Translations under genes and position numbers: made by a program | Shown here: piece by piece, positions 53,675 through 63,366 of the stretch | How the letters are laid out: each line of letters begins with the position of its first letter | How positions within the stretch are numbered: the stretch's first letter is position 1 | The notes under the pieces: model-generated | Told to the model about the DNA's origin: nothing | The model's input: only the letters and a program-made list of their open reading frames with translations | The model's database searches: none | From: Helicobacter pylori_CU | GTDB taxonomy: Bacteria > Campylobacterota > Campylobacteria > Campylobacterales > Helicobacteraceae | Assembly (NCBI RefSeq): GCF_000259235.1 | Contig: NC_017733.1 | Coordinates: 1,240,001 to 1,304,000, forward strand | DNA length: 64,000 bases | Direction: 5' to 3'

Positions 53675-54435
53675 TAACGCTCCGTAAGAATCACTGCTTT
53701 ATTGCCAACTATGGCGATAGTATGCTCATGGTGGCTTGTGTTAAGCCCATCCACTGAAACCACGCTCCACTTATCCGCTAGTATTTTAGGCTCGCCTTGT
53801 TTTTGACACACCATAGGCTCTAAGCAAAATACCATGCCCTCTTTGATTTTAGGGCCGCTATTAGCTTTGACGCCTTTTTCTAGGTAGTTTGGGATTTCTG
53901 GCTCTTCATGGGGTTTTTTACCAATGCCATGCCCGCAAAATCCTTTCAAAGGCACAAAGCCCCTTTCTACAATAGCGCCCTCTAAAATCTGACTCAACTC
54001 TTTAAAATGCATGCCCACTCTAATTGAATTAATGGCATGCATCAAGCTCTCTTTAGAGCAAGCGAGCAATTTTTCATCTTGCGGGCTTATCGCGCCTATG
54101 GGAAGCGTGAGGGCTGAATCGCCATAATAGCCATCCACCTCCACCCCCAAATCCAAGCCTATAATATCCCCTTCTTGTAAAACATAATCCGTAGGAATGC
54201 CATGAATAACCACCTCATTTAAGGACATGCACACCGAGTTGGGGAAACCATACAGCCCCTTAAAAGCAGGCCTAGCATGCGAGGATTTGATAAAATCTTC
54301 AGCCATTTTATCCAACTCTAAAAGTGAAACCCCAGGCCTTACTTCTCGCTCTAAAAGGGCTAACGCTTGAGCGGTTAATTCCCCGGCTTTTCTTAGAGCT
54401 TTGATTTCTTTTGGGCTTTTAATAGAGATCGCCAT
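53674..54435 (-). CDS. map: Methionine aminopeptidase, type I
   Basis: The 253-residue enzyme has the five metal ligands in LDLGVEVDGYYGDSALT (two Asp, about 93-109), GFCGHGIGKKPHEEPEIPN (His, about 166-184), CLEPMV and HEHTIAI. It removes N-terminal Met. Its ends touch secY and infA by one base each. Confidence 0.97.
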   Translation of the reverse strand: MAISIKSPKEIKALRKAGELTAQALALLEREVRPGVSLLELDKMAEDFIKSSHARPAFKGLYGFPNSVCMSLNEVVIHGIPTDYVLQEGDIIGLDLGVEVDGYYGDSALTLPIGAISPQDEKLLACSKESLMHAINSIRVGMHFKELSQILEGAIVERGFVPLKGFCGHGIGKKPHEEPEIPNYLEKGVKANSGPKIKEGMVFCLEPMVCQKQGEPKILADKWSVVSVDGLNTSHHEHTIAIVGNKAVILTER

Positions 54436-55697
54436 TAAAAGCCTACCGCGCTTAAAGTTTTATACTTGCTCATATAAATTTGCGCTTCAATCTTTTTCAT
54501 GGTGTCAATAGCGACTTGAACCACAATCAGCACCGCCGTGCCTCCAAAATAAAAAGGCACGCCCATAGCCTTAACCAAAATCCAAGGCACGGTAGAAATG
54601 AGCGCTAAATACAATGAACCCCACAAAGTGAGCTTACTCGCTACAGCATTCAAAAACGATGAAGTCCCCTCTCCAGGCCTAAGCCCTGGAATATACCCGC
54701 CATTACGCCTCAAATTATCCGCAATATCCTTAGAATTGAACACGATAGAAGAATAAAAGTAAGCAAAAAAGATAATGAGTAAGAACATCAAAATATTATA
54801 CGCATACCCTTGCGGGCTTAAAAAATCCGCAATCGCTTGCAAGGTTTTGTTGCTTGTGGCTTGCTGTAAGATCGTAGAAGGGAACACGAGCAGAGCTGAA
54901 GCGAAAATAGGGGGGATCACCCCGCTTAAATTCAACTTAATGGGAATGTAATTCATGATGCGCTTGTTCTGGTTTTGCATCACCACTTTACGTGCATAAG
55001 AAATAGGGATTCTGCGCTCAGCTAATTCCACATAGATGATCGCAAAAATAGTCGCTAAAACAATCAGCACAATACCAATGAGCATTAAGATATTGATCAC
55101 GCCCGTATTGACCAAATTGAATGTGCCTGAAATAGCTGATGGGATCCCTGAAACAATCCCGGCAAAAATAATAAGGCTAATCCCATTCCCCACGCCCCTT
55201 TGCGTGATTTGCTCCCCTATCCACATGAGTAGCATCGTCCCTGTAAGCATAGAAAACGCTGAAACGATCATAAAGACTTGCATATCAATCATGATCGCTC
55301 CATTGGCTCCTCCACTAATGCTCCTTAAGCCCACTGAAACGCTCACCGCTTGGATTAGGGTGATTAAAATGGTCAAATAGCGCACGATTTGCATGTATTT
55401 TTGCATGCCGTCTCGCTCTTTTTTCATTTTAGCTAAGTTGGGGAAAGTCGCGCTCAAAAGCTCCATGATAATGGAAGAAGTGATATAGGGCATGATACCC
55501 AAAGAGATGATGCTCAAGCGAGAAACCGCATTCCCGCTAAACATGTTAAACAACCCCAAAGCGTTGTTGGAATTGCTGTCAAAAAAAGCCTTGATCGCTG
55601 CTAAATCTACGCCAGGAATGGGGATATAAGCTAAGACTCTGTAGAGAAATAAAAAACCCAAAGTGATGAGTATCTTACTAGCAATAGCTTTATTCAT
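54435..55697 (-). CDS. secY: Preprotein translocase subunit SecY
   Basis: The 420-residue channel subunit has ten membrane helices. Plug-region GLFNMFSGNAVSRLSIISLG (about 48-67) and the cytoplasmic loops GNGISLIIFAGIVSG and RNGGYIPGLRPGEGT (about 334-348) are typical. Its partner SecG is encoded at 14.4 kb in this window. Confidence 0.98.
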   Translation of the reverse strand: MNKAIASKILITLGFLFLYRVLAYIPIPGVDLAAIKAFFDSNSNNALGLFNMFSGNAVSRLSIISLGIMPYITSSIIMELLSATFPNLAKMKKERDGMQKYMQIVRYLTILITLIQAVSVSVGLRSISGGANGAIMIDMQVFMIVSAFSMLTGTMLLMWIGEQITQRGVGNGISLIIFAGIVSGIPSAISGTFNLVNTGVINILMLIGIVLIVLATIFAIIYVELAERRIPISYARKVVMQNQNKRIMNYIPIKLNLSGVIPPIFASALLVFPSTILQQATSNKTLQAIADFLSPQGYAYNILMFLLIIFFAYFYSSIVFNSKDIADNLRRNGGYIPGLRPGEGTSSFLNAVASKLTLWGSLYLALISTVPWILVKAMGVPFYFGGTAVLIVVQVAIDTMKKIEAQIYMSKYKTLSAVGF

Positions 55698-55739
55698 AAT
55701 AACTTATTCCTCTTAAATCAAGCTGATACAATAGGGGCA

Positions 55740-56141
55740 TTACTTCTGCCCGCTTGTTTTGATTCTCTCATCTTTAATTTTAGAAGCTAGGTTTTTAGCG
55801 TCTTTACCGATCAATTTCACGCCTTCAATATAAAGGGGGAAATGGTGTAAAGCGCGCAAGCTTGAAAAAGTGATTTCTTCTAAATTTTTAATCGCTTCAT
55901 TCTTTTCCACATTGATAGAATAGACATGAGAATCTTTAGTCCTAAAACCTATTTTAGGCAAACGGCGTTGTAAGGGTTGCTGCCCCCCTTCAAAGCCTCT
56001 TTTAGCCTTATAGCCTGTCCTTGCGGTTTGACCTTTACCGCCCCTTGTGGCCGTCTTTCCCATGCCGCTTCCTTGACCACGGCCCACTCGTTTGATTTTC
56101 TTAACGCTACCTTTAGCCGGTTTTAAATTTTCTAATCCCAT
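55740..56141 (-). CDS. rplO: Ribosomal protein uL15
   Basis: The 133-residue protein starts MGLENLKPAKGSVKKIKRVG and carries GGKGQTARTGYKAKRGFEGG. ATG at 56141 is preferred; the ATG six bases upstream lies almost on top of the AAGGAGAT. Confidence 0.97.
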   Translation of the reverse strand: MGLENLKPAKGSVKKIKRVGRGQGSGMGKTATRGGKGQTARTGYKAKRGFEGGQQPLQRRLPKIGFRTKDSHVYSINVEKNEAIKNLEEITFSSLRALHHFPLYIEGVKLIGKDAKNLASKIKDERIKTSGQK

Positions 56142-56160
56142 TATCATATCTCCTTTTTAA

Positions 56161-56604
56161 CTACGCCTTGATTTTCGCTAAAGCGTCAAAAGTCGCGCGC
56201 ACCACATTATAGGGGTTGTTGGAGCCTAAAGATTTGGTGAGAATATCCTTAATGCCTGCTAATTCCACGATAGGGCGCGTTGAACCCCCAGCAATCACTC
56301 CCGTTCCCTCACTTGCCGGTTTGAGTAAAATACGGCTCGCGTTGTATTTATGTTCAATGTCATGAGCGATAGTCGTGCCTTTAATCGTTACATGGATTAA
56401 GTTTTTAAACGCATCATCTACCGCTTTTTTAATCGCATCAGGGACTTCTTTAGCCTTGCCTAAACCAAAGCCTACAAGCCCATTTTTATTGCCCACAACC
56501 ACTAAAGCGTTAAAACGAAAACGCCTACCGCCCTTAACCACTTTGGTTACACGGCCAATATTCACGACGACTTCTTGAAACTCTTCTCTGTTAATCTCTT
56601 CCAT
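56161..56604 (-). CDS. rpsE: Ribosomal protein uS5
   Basis: The 147-residue protein has [20 protein letters not shown] and [19 protein letters not shown] plus [21 protein letters not shown] at 56604 follows AAAGGAAAGG; an ATG at 56622 upstream reads through that RBS and is less likely. Confidence 0.97.
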
Positions 56605-56618
56605 ACCTTTCCTTTCTG

Positions 56619-56975
56619 TCATAGAGCGATCCCATTCTCTCTCAAGCTTTCAGCAAACGCTGCCACCACGCCATGATAGAGGTAACCATTCCTGTCATAA
56701 ACCGCTCGCTCAATCCCTGCTTTTTTCAATTCTTCAGCAAAGAGAGCGCCTAATTTTTTAGCGTCTTCTTGCGTGTTTTTAAAGCCCATTTTCCTGCCAT
56801 CAATATGCGTTATGGTGCTTTGTTTAACATCATCAATCGCTTGCGCATAGAAATAGCGATTCGAACGAAAAACGCTCACCCTAGGTCTTAAATTATCGCC
56901 CAAGAGTTTGCTTTTAATCCTTAATTTTCGGCGATCCCTTAAGGCTTTCTTTTTATACAATGCTTTTGCGTTCAT
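56619..56975 (-). CDS. rplR: Ribosomal protein uL18
   Basis: The 118-residue 5S-rRNA-binding protein has [20 protein letters not shown] (about 31-50) and the C-terminal [23 protein letters not shown] at 56975 with AAGGTGGAG upstream is chosen over the GTG just before it. Confidence 0.97.
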
Positions 56976-56988
56976 CACTCCACCTTAT

Positions 56989-57525
56989 TTATTTTTTAGC
57001 TGTTTTACCAGCTTTTCTAATAATGACTTCATTGCTGTATTTCACGCCCTTGCCCTTGTATGGCTCTGGGGGCCTGAAGCTCCTGATTTTAGCGGCGACT
57101 TGCCCTACTTGTTGCTTATCGCTCCCTTTGATAGTGATCGTGTTTTTTTCCACCACCATTTCAATCCCTGCTGGAATGGGGTATTTCACCGGGTGGCTAA
57201 AACCCAAACTCAAATCCAAAGTTTTATTGCCCAAAGCCACCTTATAGCCCACGCCATTGACTTCTAAAGTCTTACTAAAGCCAGTGCTTAAGCCTGTTAC
57301 AATGTTGTTGGCTAACGCCCCATAAGTCCCCCAATAAGCTCTAGACTGCGCGTCTTCGCCCACAGGCTGGAAGCTCAATTGGTTGTTTTCAAGCGTGATT
57401 TTCACGCGGTTGTGAGTTTCTAACTCATGCTTTTCTTTGCTGTTTTTAAAAAGAAGCTTGCTCCCTTCAACGCTCGCTTGCACAGAGCTTGGAATTTCAA
57501 TGATTCTTTTCCCAATTCTTGACAT
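56989..57525 (-). CDS. rplF: Ribosomal protein uL6
   Basis: The 178-residue protein starts MSRIGKRIIEIPSSVQASVE and ends with the conserved RPPEPYKGKGVKYSNEVIIR. The frame is open 45 bases further upstream into rpsH, but AAAGGA sits before this ATG. Confidence 0.97.
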   Translation of the reverse strand: MSRIGKRIIEIPSSVQASVEGSKLLFKNSKEKHELETHNRVKITLENNQLSFQPVGEDAQSRAYWGTYGALANNIVTGLSTGFSKTLEVNGVGYKVALGNKTLDLSLGFSHPVKYPIPAGIEMVVEKNTITIKGSDKQQVGQVAAKIRSFRPPEPYKGKGVKYSNEVIIRKAGKTAKK

Positions 57526-57535
57526 TTTCAATCCT

Positions 57536-57931
57536 TTACCAAATGCTGCAAAGCACTTCGCCACCGACATTTTGTCTGTAAGCTTCTTCGTTGGTGATCA
57601 CCCCTTTAGAAGTGCTTACCACAATCACGCCATAGCCATTTTTAAAGCGCTTCAACTCGTTTTTTTGCTTATACACACGACGACCAGGCTTGCTTAAGCG
57701 CTTCACTTCGCTGATTTTTGAATGCCCTTTTTCATCATAAGCCAATTGCACATAAACCGATTGTTTCTTGTCTTTATCTTTGACATTGAAATCTTTAATG
57801 AAACCTTTTTCTTTAAAAATCTCTAAAATAGAAACCACGATCTTTGCGTAATAAAGCTGTGTGAATTCTAAGCGACGCATAGAAGCGTTTCTCAAACGAG
57901 TCAATGAATCTGCTATTATATCATTTACCAT
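57536..57931 (-). CDS. rpsH: Ribosomal protein uS8
   Basis: The 131-residue protein starts MVNDIIADSLTRLRNASMRR and ends VISTSKGVITNEEAYRQNVG-like (here VVSTSKGVITNEEAYR). Canonical place in the spc block between rpsN and rplF. Confidence 0.98.
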   Translation of the reverse strand: MVNDIIADSLTRLRNASMRRLEFTQLYYAKIVVSILEIFKEKGFIKDFNVKDKDKKQSVYVQLAYDEKGHSKISEVKRLSKPGRRVYKQKNELKRFKNGYGVIVVSTSKGVITNEEAYRQNVGGEVLCSIW

Positions 57932-57940
57932 ATCTTATCC

Positions 57941-58126
57941 TTACCAACTGGCTTTTCTCAAGCCTGGGATGAGTCCCTCACTGCCCATTTTTCTAAGGCA
58001 CACCCTACAAAGCCCAAAATCCCTATAAACCGAATGAGGTCTCCCACAAATGCGGCATCTGGTATAAGCCCTTACTTGGAATTTTGGTTTCCTTTGAGCC
58101 TTTGCTATCATTGATTTTTTAGCCAT
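57941..58126 (-). CDS. rpsN: Ribosomal protein uS14, zinc-binding type
   Basis: The 61-residue form has CRICGRPHSVYRDFGLCRVC (residues about 23-42), the two CxxC zinc knuckles of short S14. E. coli has the longer zinc-free form. Confidence 0.98.
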   Translation of the reverse strand: MAKKSMIAKAQRKPKFQVRAYTRCRICGRPHSVYRDFGLCRVCLRKMGSEGLIPGLRKASW

Positions 58127-58135
58127 ATTAACCCC

Positions 58136-58681
58136 TTATCTCACTTTTGCAAAAGGCAATCCAAGCAATTCTAACAACTTGAACGCTTCTTTATCGTTGT
58201 CCGTAGAAGTTACCATAGTGATGTTCATGCCATGACTGACCATAATATCATCATAAACCACTTCCGGGAAAATCAACTGCTCATTGATCCCAAAGGTGTA
58301 ATTCCCACGCCCATCAAAACCATTTCGTGAAATCCCTCTAAAGTCTTTCACTCTGGGTAACGAAATCACAATCAGCTTTTCTAAGAAATTATACATGCGT
58401 TTATTCCTTAAGGTAACTTTCGCCCCTACCGCCATGCCTTCTCTGATCTTAAAGCCTGCAACGGATTTTTTCGCTTTAGTGATAACCGCTTTTTGCCCTG
58501 CAATCAAAGAAATCGTTTGCGCGATATTTTGCATGATTTTCATGTCTTTTGCATGAGCCCCAGCGCCCACGCTGATAACGATTTTTTCTAGCTTGGGCAA
58601 AAGCATGGGGTTTTTGATGTCTAATTCTTGAGCGAGTTTTGTTCTCACTTCATTTTGATAAAATTGTTTCAAACCAAACAT
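58136..58681 (-). CDS. rplE: Ribosomal protein uL5
   Basis: The 181-residue 5S-rRNA-binding protein has NPMLLPKLEKIVISVGAG (about 24-41) and FRGISRNGFDGRGNYTFGI (about 127-145). Confidence 0.98.
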   Translation of the reverse strand: MFGLKQFYQNEVRTKLAQELDIKNPMLLPKLEKIVISVGAGAHAKDMKIMQNIAQTISLIAGQKAVITKAKKSVAGFKIREGMAVGAKVTLRNKRMYNFLEKLIVISLPRVKDFRGISRNGFDGRGNYTFGINEQLIFPEVVYDDIMVSHGMNITMVTSTDNDKEAFKLLELLGLPFAKVR

Positions 58682-58693
58682 GTATCCAACTCC

Positions 58694-58915
58694 TTAGGCT
58701 TTCTTCACATTGGAAATGTGTATGGGCTTTTCTTTATGGATAAAGCCTCCTTTAGGGTTATCATCAGTAGGTTTAATCGCTTTTTTCACCACCTTACACC
58801 CTTCAACAATGACTTGAGAAGTCTTAGGCAACACCGCTAAAACCTTAGCGACCTTACCCTTATCGTCTCCTGCAATGACTTTCACCATGTCATTTTTTTT
58901 GATTTCGGTTTTCAT
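58694..58915 (-). CDS. rplX: Ribosomal protein uL24
   Basis: The 73-residue protein has a KOW motif (NDMVKVIAGDDKGKVAKVLA, residues 8-27) and ends NPKGGFIHKEKPIHISNV. It is shorter than E. coli L24 (104). It overlaps rplN by one base. Confidence 0.97.
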   Translation of the reverse strand: MKTEIKKNDMVKVIAGDDKGKVAKVLAVLPKTSQVIVEGCKVVKKAIKPTDDNPKGGFIHKEKPIHISNVKKA

Positions 58916-59283
58916 TATACAACCTCCGGCGCTAGAGAAATAATTTTCATGAAATTAGCGTAACGCACTTCTCGGCTCACTGGTCCAAAAATCCTTGTGC
59001 CAACAGGATCTTTTTTAGCGTCCAAGATCACTGCCGCGTTGTCATCAAAACGCACCAAAGAACCATTTTTCCTTTGGATTTCTTTTTTCGTTCTCACCAC
59101 AACGGCTTTGACGACTTGACCGCGTTTCACCTTACCATTAGGGATAGCTTTTTTCACGGAAGCCACAATCACGCTACCCACACTCGCATAGCGCTTATGA
59201 CTGCCTCCTAACACCTTAATGCACATGATTTCTTTAGCGCCGCTATTGTCAGCGACATTCAATCTTGTAAAACTCTGTATCAT
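58915..59283 (-). CDS. rplN: Ribosomal protein uL14
   Basis: The 122-residue protein starts MIQSFTRLNVADNSGAKEIM and has the conserved RFDDNAAVILDAKKDPVGTR. Two bases separate it from rpsQ. Confidence 0.98.
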   Translation of the reverse strand: MIQSFTRLNVADNSGAKEIMCIKVLGGSHKRYASVGSVIVASVKKAIPNGKVKRGQVVKAVVVRTKKEIQRKNGSLVRFDDNAAVILDAKKDPVGTRIFGPVSREVRYANFMKIISLAPEVV

Positions 59284-59285
59284 GC

Positions 59286-59546
59286 TTATACTCCCACTAC
59301 TAAAATTTCTTTAAGCGTGAAAGACTTGGTTTTAGAAAGCGGTCTGCACTCAATCGCGCTCACAAAATCCCCTACTTTCACCTGATTGTTTTCATCATGG
59401 ATAGTGTATTTTTTGAATTTTTTAACAATCTTGCGGTATTTTTCATGCACCACTTTTCTTTCCACAAGAATCACAGCGCTTTTTTCAGCAAACTTGCTGA
59501 TAACCTTGCCTTGCACTAGCCTCTTATGCGGCTCTTTCGTATTCAT
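59286..59546 (-). CDS. rpsQ: Ribosomal protein uS17
   Basis: The 86-residue OB-fold protein has [20 protein letters not shown] and the C-terminal [14 protein letters not shown]. Standard place between rpmC and rplN. Confidence 0.98.
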
Positions 59547-59559
59547 TGCTTACCCTTTT

Positions 59560-59760
59560 TTACTCAACGCTAGAAGAATAATGTGCATTAATGGCCGTGT
59601 TAATGCGAGCGATATTTCTTCTGGCTTTCTTAATCTCGTTAGGATTACTCAATTGCATAGCCTTTAATTTAACGCGCAACTCAAAAAGCTCCGCTTTCTT
59701 AGCATGCAACAACTCTTCTAATTCCTTGATACTTTTATCTTTCAATTCAGTATATTTCAT
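59560..59760 (-). CDS. rpmC: Ribosomal protein uL29
   Basis: The 66-residue two-helix protein starts MKYTELKDKSIKELEELLHA and has KARRNIARINTAIN near its end. The in-frame ATG at 59772 adds four residues but the family start is MKYTEL. It overlaps rplP by 14 bp. Confidence 0.96.
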   Translation of the reverse strand: MKYTELKDKSIKELEELLHAKKAELFELRVKLKAMQLSNPNEIKKARRNIARINTAINAHYSSSVE

Positions 59761-60172
59761 TTTCGCTCTCACAAGTTACAATTTTGGTTTTAAAAGGAAG
59801 TTTGCTCTGAGCTAGTGCTAAAGCTTCTCTCGCTAGTCCTTCTTCAATGCCTAGCATTTCATAAACGATTCTGCCCGGCTTGATATTCATCACCCATTTT
59901 TCCACAGAGCCTTTACCTTTACCCATCCTGGTTTCTAAAGGTTTAGCGGTCAAAGGCTTATCGGGAAATACTCTAATCCACACCTTACCCGCTCTTTTAA
60001 TGTGCCTTGTCATAGCCACCCTTGCGGATTCAATCTGGCGTGAATCAATCCTCCCATGCTCTATGGCTTTAATCGCAATATCCCCAAACGCAATGGAATT
60101 GCCACGATGGGCTTTCCCACGATTGCGCCCTTTCATTTGCTTTCTGTATTTTGTTCTTTTTGGCATTAACAT
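59747..60172 (-). CDS. rplP: Ribosomal protein uL16
   Basis: The 141-residue protein starts MLMPKRTKYRKQMKGRNRGK and contains RMGKGKGSVEKWV. GGGAGG upstream is correctly spaced for the first ATG. Confidence 0.98.
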   Translation of the reverse strand: MLMPKRTKYRKQMKGRNRGKAHRGNSIAFGDIAIKAIEHGRIDSRQIESARVAMTRHIKRAGKVWIRVFPDKPLTAKPLETRMGKGKGSVEKWVMNIKPGRIVYEMLGIEEGLAREALALAQSKLPFKTKIVTCESENEIY

Positions 60173-60174
60173 GA

Positions 60175-60879
60175 TTATTGCCTCCCTCTTCTGCTTCTTC
60201 TAGGCTCTCTTTCTTCTTTAGCCTCTTCTTTTTTCTCAAATTGGATGCCTTTTTGCAAAACTTCCCCTTTGAAAATCCACACTTTCACGCCAATAATACC
60301 ATATACCGTCATCGCTTCAGCAAAGCCATAATCAATTTTAGCCCTTAAAGTGTGTAAAGGCACGCGCCCTTCCATATACCATTCGGTGCGAGCGATTTCA
60401 GCCCCTGCTAAACGGCCAGAAACGCGCACCTTAATCCCTTTAGCGCCGGATTTTAACGCCGCTTGCATGACCTTTTTCATCGCGCGGCGGAAAGCGACCC
60501 TTTTTTCTAGTTGGGTGGCTACATTTTCTGCGGCTAATTGGGTGTCAGCTTGGGGGCGTTTGACTTCTTTAATATTAATGGAGACTTCTTTTTTGATGAG
60601 CGTTTTTAGGCCTTCTTTGACTTTTTCAATATCCACGCCTTTTTTACCAATGATAAGTCCTGGGCGAGCCGCTACGACCGTAACGCGCAGTTTTTTAGCC
60701 GCTCTTTCAATCACAATCTCGCTCACGCCGGCATAATAAAGCTCTTTTTTAAGGAATTTCCTAATCTTATTGTCTTCATCAATATTGCTTGGAGCGGTGC
60801 GAGCGCTAGGGAACCATCTGGAAGTCCAATTCCTATTAATACCTAATCTCAAACCTACCGGATTAACTTTTTGTCCCAT
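60175..60879 (-). CDS. rpsC: Ribosomal protein uS3
   Basis: The 234-residue protein has a KH domain (GLIIGKKGVDIEKVKEGL, about 74-91) and the C-terminal GRLAGAEIARTEWYMEGRVP. The tail is E/K/R-rich (about 213-234). Confidence 0.98.
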   Translation of the reverse strand: MGQKVNPVGLRLGINRNWTSRWFPSARTAPSNIDEDNKIRKFLKKELYYAGVSEIVIERAAKKLRVTVVAARPGLIIGKKGVDIEKVKEGLKTLIKKEVSINIKEVKRPQADTQLAAENVATQLEKRVAFRRAMKKVMQAALKSGAKGIKVRVSGRLAGAEIARTEWYMEGRVPLHTLRAKIDYGFAEAMTVYGIIGVKVWIFKGEVLQKGIQFEKKEEAKEEREPRRSRRGRQ

Positions 60880-60882
60880 GCC

Positions 60883-61251
60883 CTACTTACCTTCTGCTTG
60901 ATTTTTTTTATGGCTTTTAGAAGATTTCATTTCTTTCCCTTCTGCTACTTCTACGAATACATGAGATGTTGGCTTTCTAATGGCTGTGGCTCTGCCTTTA
61001 GCCCTTGGAATGGAGCGCCTAAGCACAGGGCCAGCATCCACTCTGCAAGAAACAATCAGAGCGCTCTTGGCGTCTAAAGAGCCGTTAGCGACCGCAGAAG
61101 CCACCACTTTTGAAAGCACTCTGGCCGCTTTATTGGGCGTAAATTCCAAACTAGCGATCGCTAATTCAGCGTTCATGCCTTGAATCTGTCTTGCAATCAA
61201 TCTGGCTTTAGTAGGAGATAAACGCACAAATTTTAATAACGCTTTACTCAT
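60883..61251 (-). CDS. rplV: Ribosomal protein uL22
   Basis: The 122-residue protein has VRLSPTKARLIARQIQGM (8-25) and the tunnel hairpin GPVLRRSIPRAKGRATAIRK (about 74-93). The hairpin is the erythromycin-related loop. A short K/S-rich tail follows. Confidence 0.98.
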   Translation of the reverse strand: MSKALLKFVRLSPTKARLIARQIQGMNAELAIASLEFTPNKAARVLSKVVASAVANGSLDAKSALIVSCRVDAGPVLRRSIPRAKGRATAIRKPTSHVFVEVAEGKEMKSSKSHKKNQAEGK

Positions 61252-61260
61252 TCTACCCCC

Positions 61261-61542
61261 TTACTTGCCAATCTTTTTTTGGACACTGCCTTTGTGCCCT
61301 TTAAAAGTTCTTGTAGGAGCGAATTCCCCTAACTTATAACCCACATGGTTTTCTGTGATATACACAGGGACAAAAACCCTGCCATTATGCACATTATAAG
61401 TAAAACCAATCATTTCAGGCAAAATGGTGCTTCTTCTAGACCATGTTTTAATCGGGCGGTTATCCTTACCCTCTTTTGCCTTGAGCGTTTTTTTCATCAA
61501 GTGGTCGTCTATAAAAGGACCCTTTTTAATTGACCTAGACAT
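61261..61542 (-). CDS. rpsS: Ribosomal protein uS19
   Basis: The 93-residue protein has [18 protein letters not shown] and [20 protein letters not shown] plus [14 protein letters not shown] [15 protein letters not shown]. Confidence 0.98.
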
Positions 61543-61552
61543 TCTTTAACCT

Positions 61553-62383
61553 TTATTTATGTTTCTTTCTGGAAATGATGAGCTTGTCGCTAGCTTTTTT
61601 CTTTCTAGTTTTATAGCCCTTAGCTGGAGTGCCCCAAGGCGATACAGGATGACCGCTTGTCCCTGTTTTACCCTCACCCCCACCATGCGGGTGATCCACT
61701 GGGTTCATCGCGCTACCACGAGTTTGTGGGCGAATGCCTCTATGGCGGTTACGCCCTGCCTTACCGATAGAGACATTGATAAAATCCTCATTCCCTACCA
61801 CGCCAACACTCGCCATGCATTCGCTTAAAATGTAGCGCATTTCAGAGCTTGGCATCCTAAGAATGGTGTATTTATTTTCCCTACCCATGATTTGAGCGCT
61901 CATCCCAGCGCTTCTGGCTAATTGCCCGCCAGCCCCCGGATGCATTTCAATGTTATGCACCACCGTTCCTATAGGGATATTTTTCAACTTCATCGCAAAG
62001 CCCACTTTAATATCCAAACCGCTTTCAGCAGCGATAACGCTATCGCCCACTTTCAAACCGCTTGGCTGTAAAATATAGCGTTTGTCCCCATCAGGATAGA
62101 CTACAAGAGCGATGCGCGCGTTTCTGTAAGGATCATACTCAATCGCAGCCACTTTCCCTTCAATATTGTATTTGTTGCGTTTGAAATCAATAATGCGATA
62201 GAGTTTTTTAGCCCCTCTCTCTTTGTGGCGGCTGGTGATGTGCCCGTTATTGTTTCTCCCTGCTGTCGCTTTAAGCTTAGTGAGTAAGCCTTTAACACTG
62301 CTTTTTGCGGTAATGTCTTTAGAGTCCAACACCGACATGAAGCGTCTGCTTGGGGTGTAGGGCTTATAAGTTTTAATCGCCAT
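61553..62383 (-). CDS. rplB: Ribosomal protein uL2
   Basis: The 276-residue peptidyl-transferase-centre protein contains GRNNNGHITSRHKERGAKKL (about 54-73) and MNPVDHPHGGGEGKT (about 226-240), with the conserved histidine. ATG at 62383 after AAAGGAGA is chosen over the longer frame to 62419 that runs into rplW. Confidence 0.98.
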   Translation of the reverse strand: MAIKTYKPYTPSRRFMSVLDSKDITAKSSVKGLLTKLKATAGRNNNGHITSRHKERGAKKLYRIIDFKRNKYNIEGKVAAIEYDPYRNARIALVVYPDGDKRYILQPSGLKVGDSVIAAESGLDIKVGFAMKLKNIPIGTVVHNIEMHPGAGGQLARSAGMSAQIMGRENKYTILRMPSSEMRYILSECMASVGVVGNEDFINVSIGKAGRNRHRGIRPQTRGSAMNPVDHPHGGGEGKTGTSGHPVSPWGTPAKGYKTRKKKASDKLIISRKKHK

Positions 62384-62399
62384 AACGCTTTCTCCTTTC

Positions 62400-62681
62400 T
62401 TAAGCGCCAAGGGCGGCAATGCTAGCGCCCTCTGGAACTTTCACATAAAATTTCTTAAACGACTTTCTTTGTCCAAGCTTCCCTCTAAAGCGTTTCACCT
62501 TACCCTCTTGTTTCAAAGAATTGATTTTCAAAGGCTCAAAGCCAAAGTAAGTTTTAAACACTTCTTTGAGCTGGTTTTTGGTTACATTTTGAGCCGTTTG
62601 GACCACTAAAACACCTTTTTCTTGCAATCCTAATGACTTTTCAGTGTAAAGAATTGACTTTATATCCATGATGTCTGCCAT
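62400..62681 (-). CDS. rplW: Ribosomal protein uL23
   Basis: The 93-residue protein has IDIKSILYTEKSL-like start (MDIKSILYTEKSL) and VFKTYFGFEPLKINSLKQEG. It forms the tunnel-exit docking site for SRP and trigger factor. Three bases separate it from rplD. Confidence 0.97.
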   Translation of the reverse strand: MADIMDIKSILYTEKSLGLQEKGVLVVQTAQNVTKNQLKEVFKTYFGFEPLKINSLKQEGKVKRFRGKLGQRKSFKKFYVKVPEGASIAALGA

Positions 62682-62684
62682 TTT

Positions 62685-63332
62685 TTACTCCTCTGTCTTA
62701 TCTTGCACCACATACTGAAACGCCGCTTCTTCCATCACCACAGAGCTAAACGCCGCTAAAAGATAAGCGTTTAACTCGCTCACATCAATAACAAGGCATT
62801 TTTTAAGGTTGCTAAAGGCTAACTCGGTGTATTCGTCCATGTTCATGCACACAAACAAAGTGTCTCGTTGCTCTAAAGCCTGAAACATTTGGTTGGCTTC
62901 TTTAGTCAAATGCTTTCTTTTATTGTCTTCAACCACGCCTTTTATAGCGATTTTTTCCACCACAAAAAGCTTATTCGCTTGCGCTTTTTCTTCTAAAGCG
63001 TATTCTAAAGCCAAGCGTTTTTGTTTTTTATTGATTTTAAGGTTGTAGTTGCGCTTATTCGTAGCCCCATGAGAGACACCCCCACCGACAAACACAGGCG
63101 AAGTGATGCTCCCTGCTCTGGCTCTCCCGCCTCCTTTTTGCGCCCAAGGCTTCCTACCGCCCCCGCTCACTTCAGCGCGGTTTTTACTTTTAGCGGTATT
63201 AGCGCGCGCAGAAGATAAATAATGTTTCACATAAAGATAGAGGTTATGGCTGTTAATGCCCTCATATCTTTTAGGTAACTCCACGCTACCCTTTTCTTTC
63301 AAATGGCTGTCTAAAACGATGGCCTTACTCAT
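62685..63332 (-). CDS. rplD: Ribosomal protein uL4
   Basis: The 215-residue protein has the tunnel loop KSKNRAEVSGGGRKPWAQKG (about 48-67) and GRARAGSITSPVFVGGGVSHG. In E. coli L4 regulates the S10 operon; whether it does here is unknown. Confidence 0.97.
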   Translation of the reverse strand: MSKAIVLDSHLKEKGSVELPKRYEGINSHNLYLYVKHYLSSARANTAKSKNRAEVSGGGRKPWAQKGGGRARAGSITSPVFVGGGVSHGATNKRNYNLKINKKQKRLALEYALEEKAQANKLFVVEKIAIKGVVEDNKRKHLTKEANQMFQALEQRDTLFVCMNMDEYTELAFSNLKKCLVIDVSELNAYLLAAFSSVVMEEAAFQYVVQDKTEE

Positions 63333-63366
63333 ATCAAACCCTTTATATTATATTCAATGTATGGTT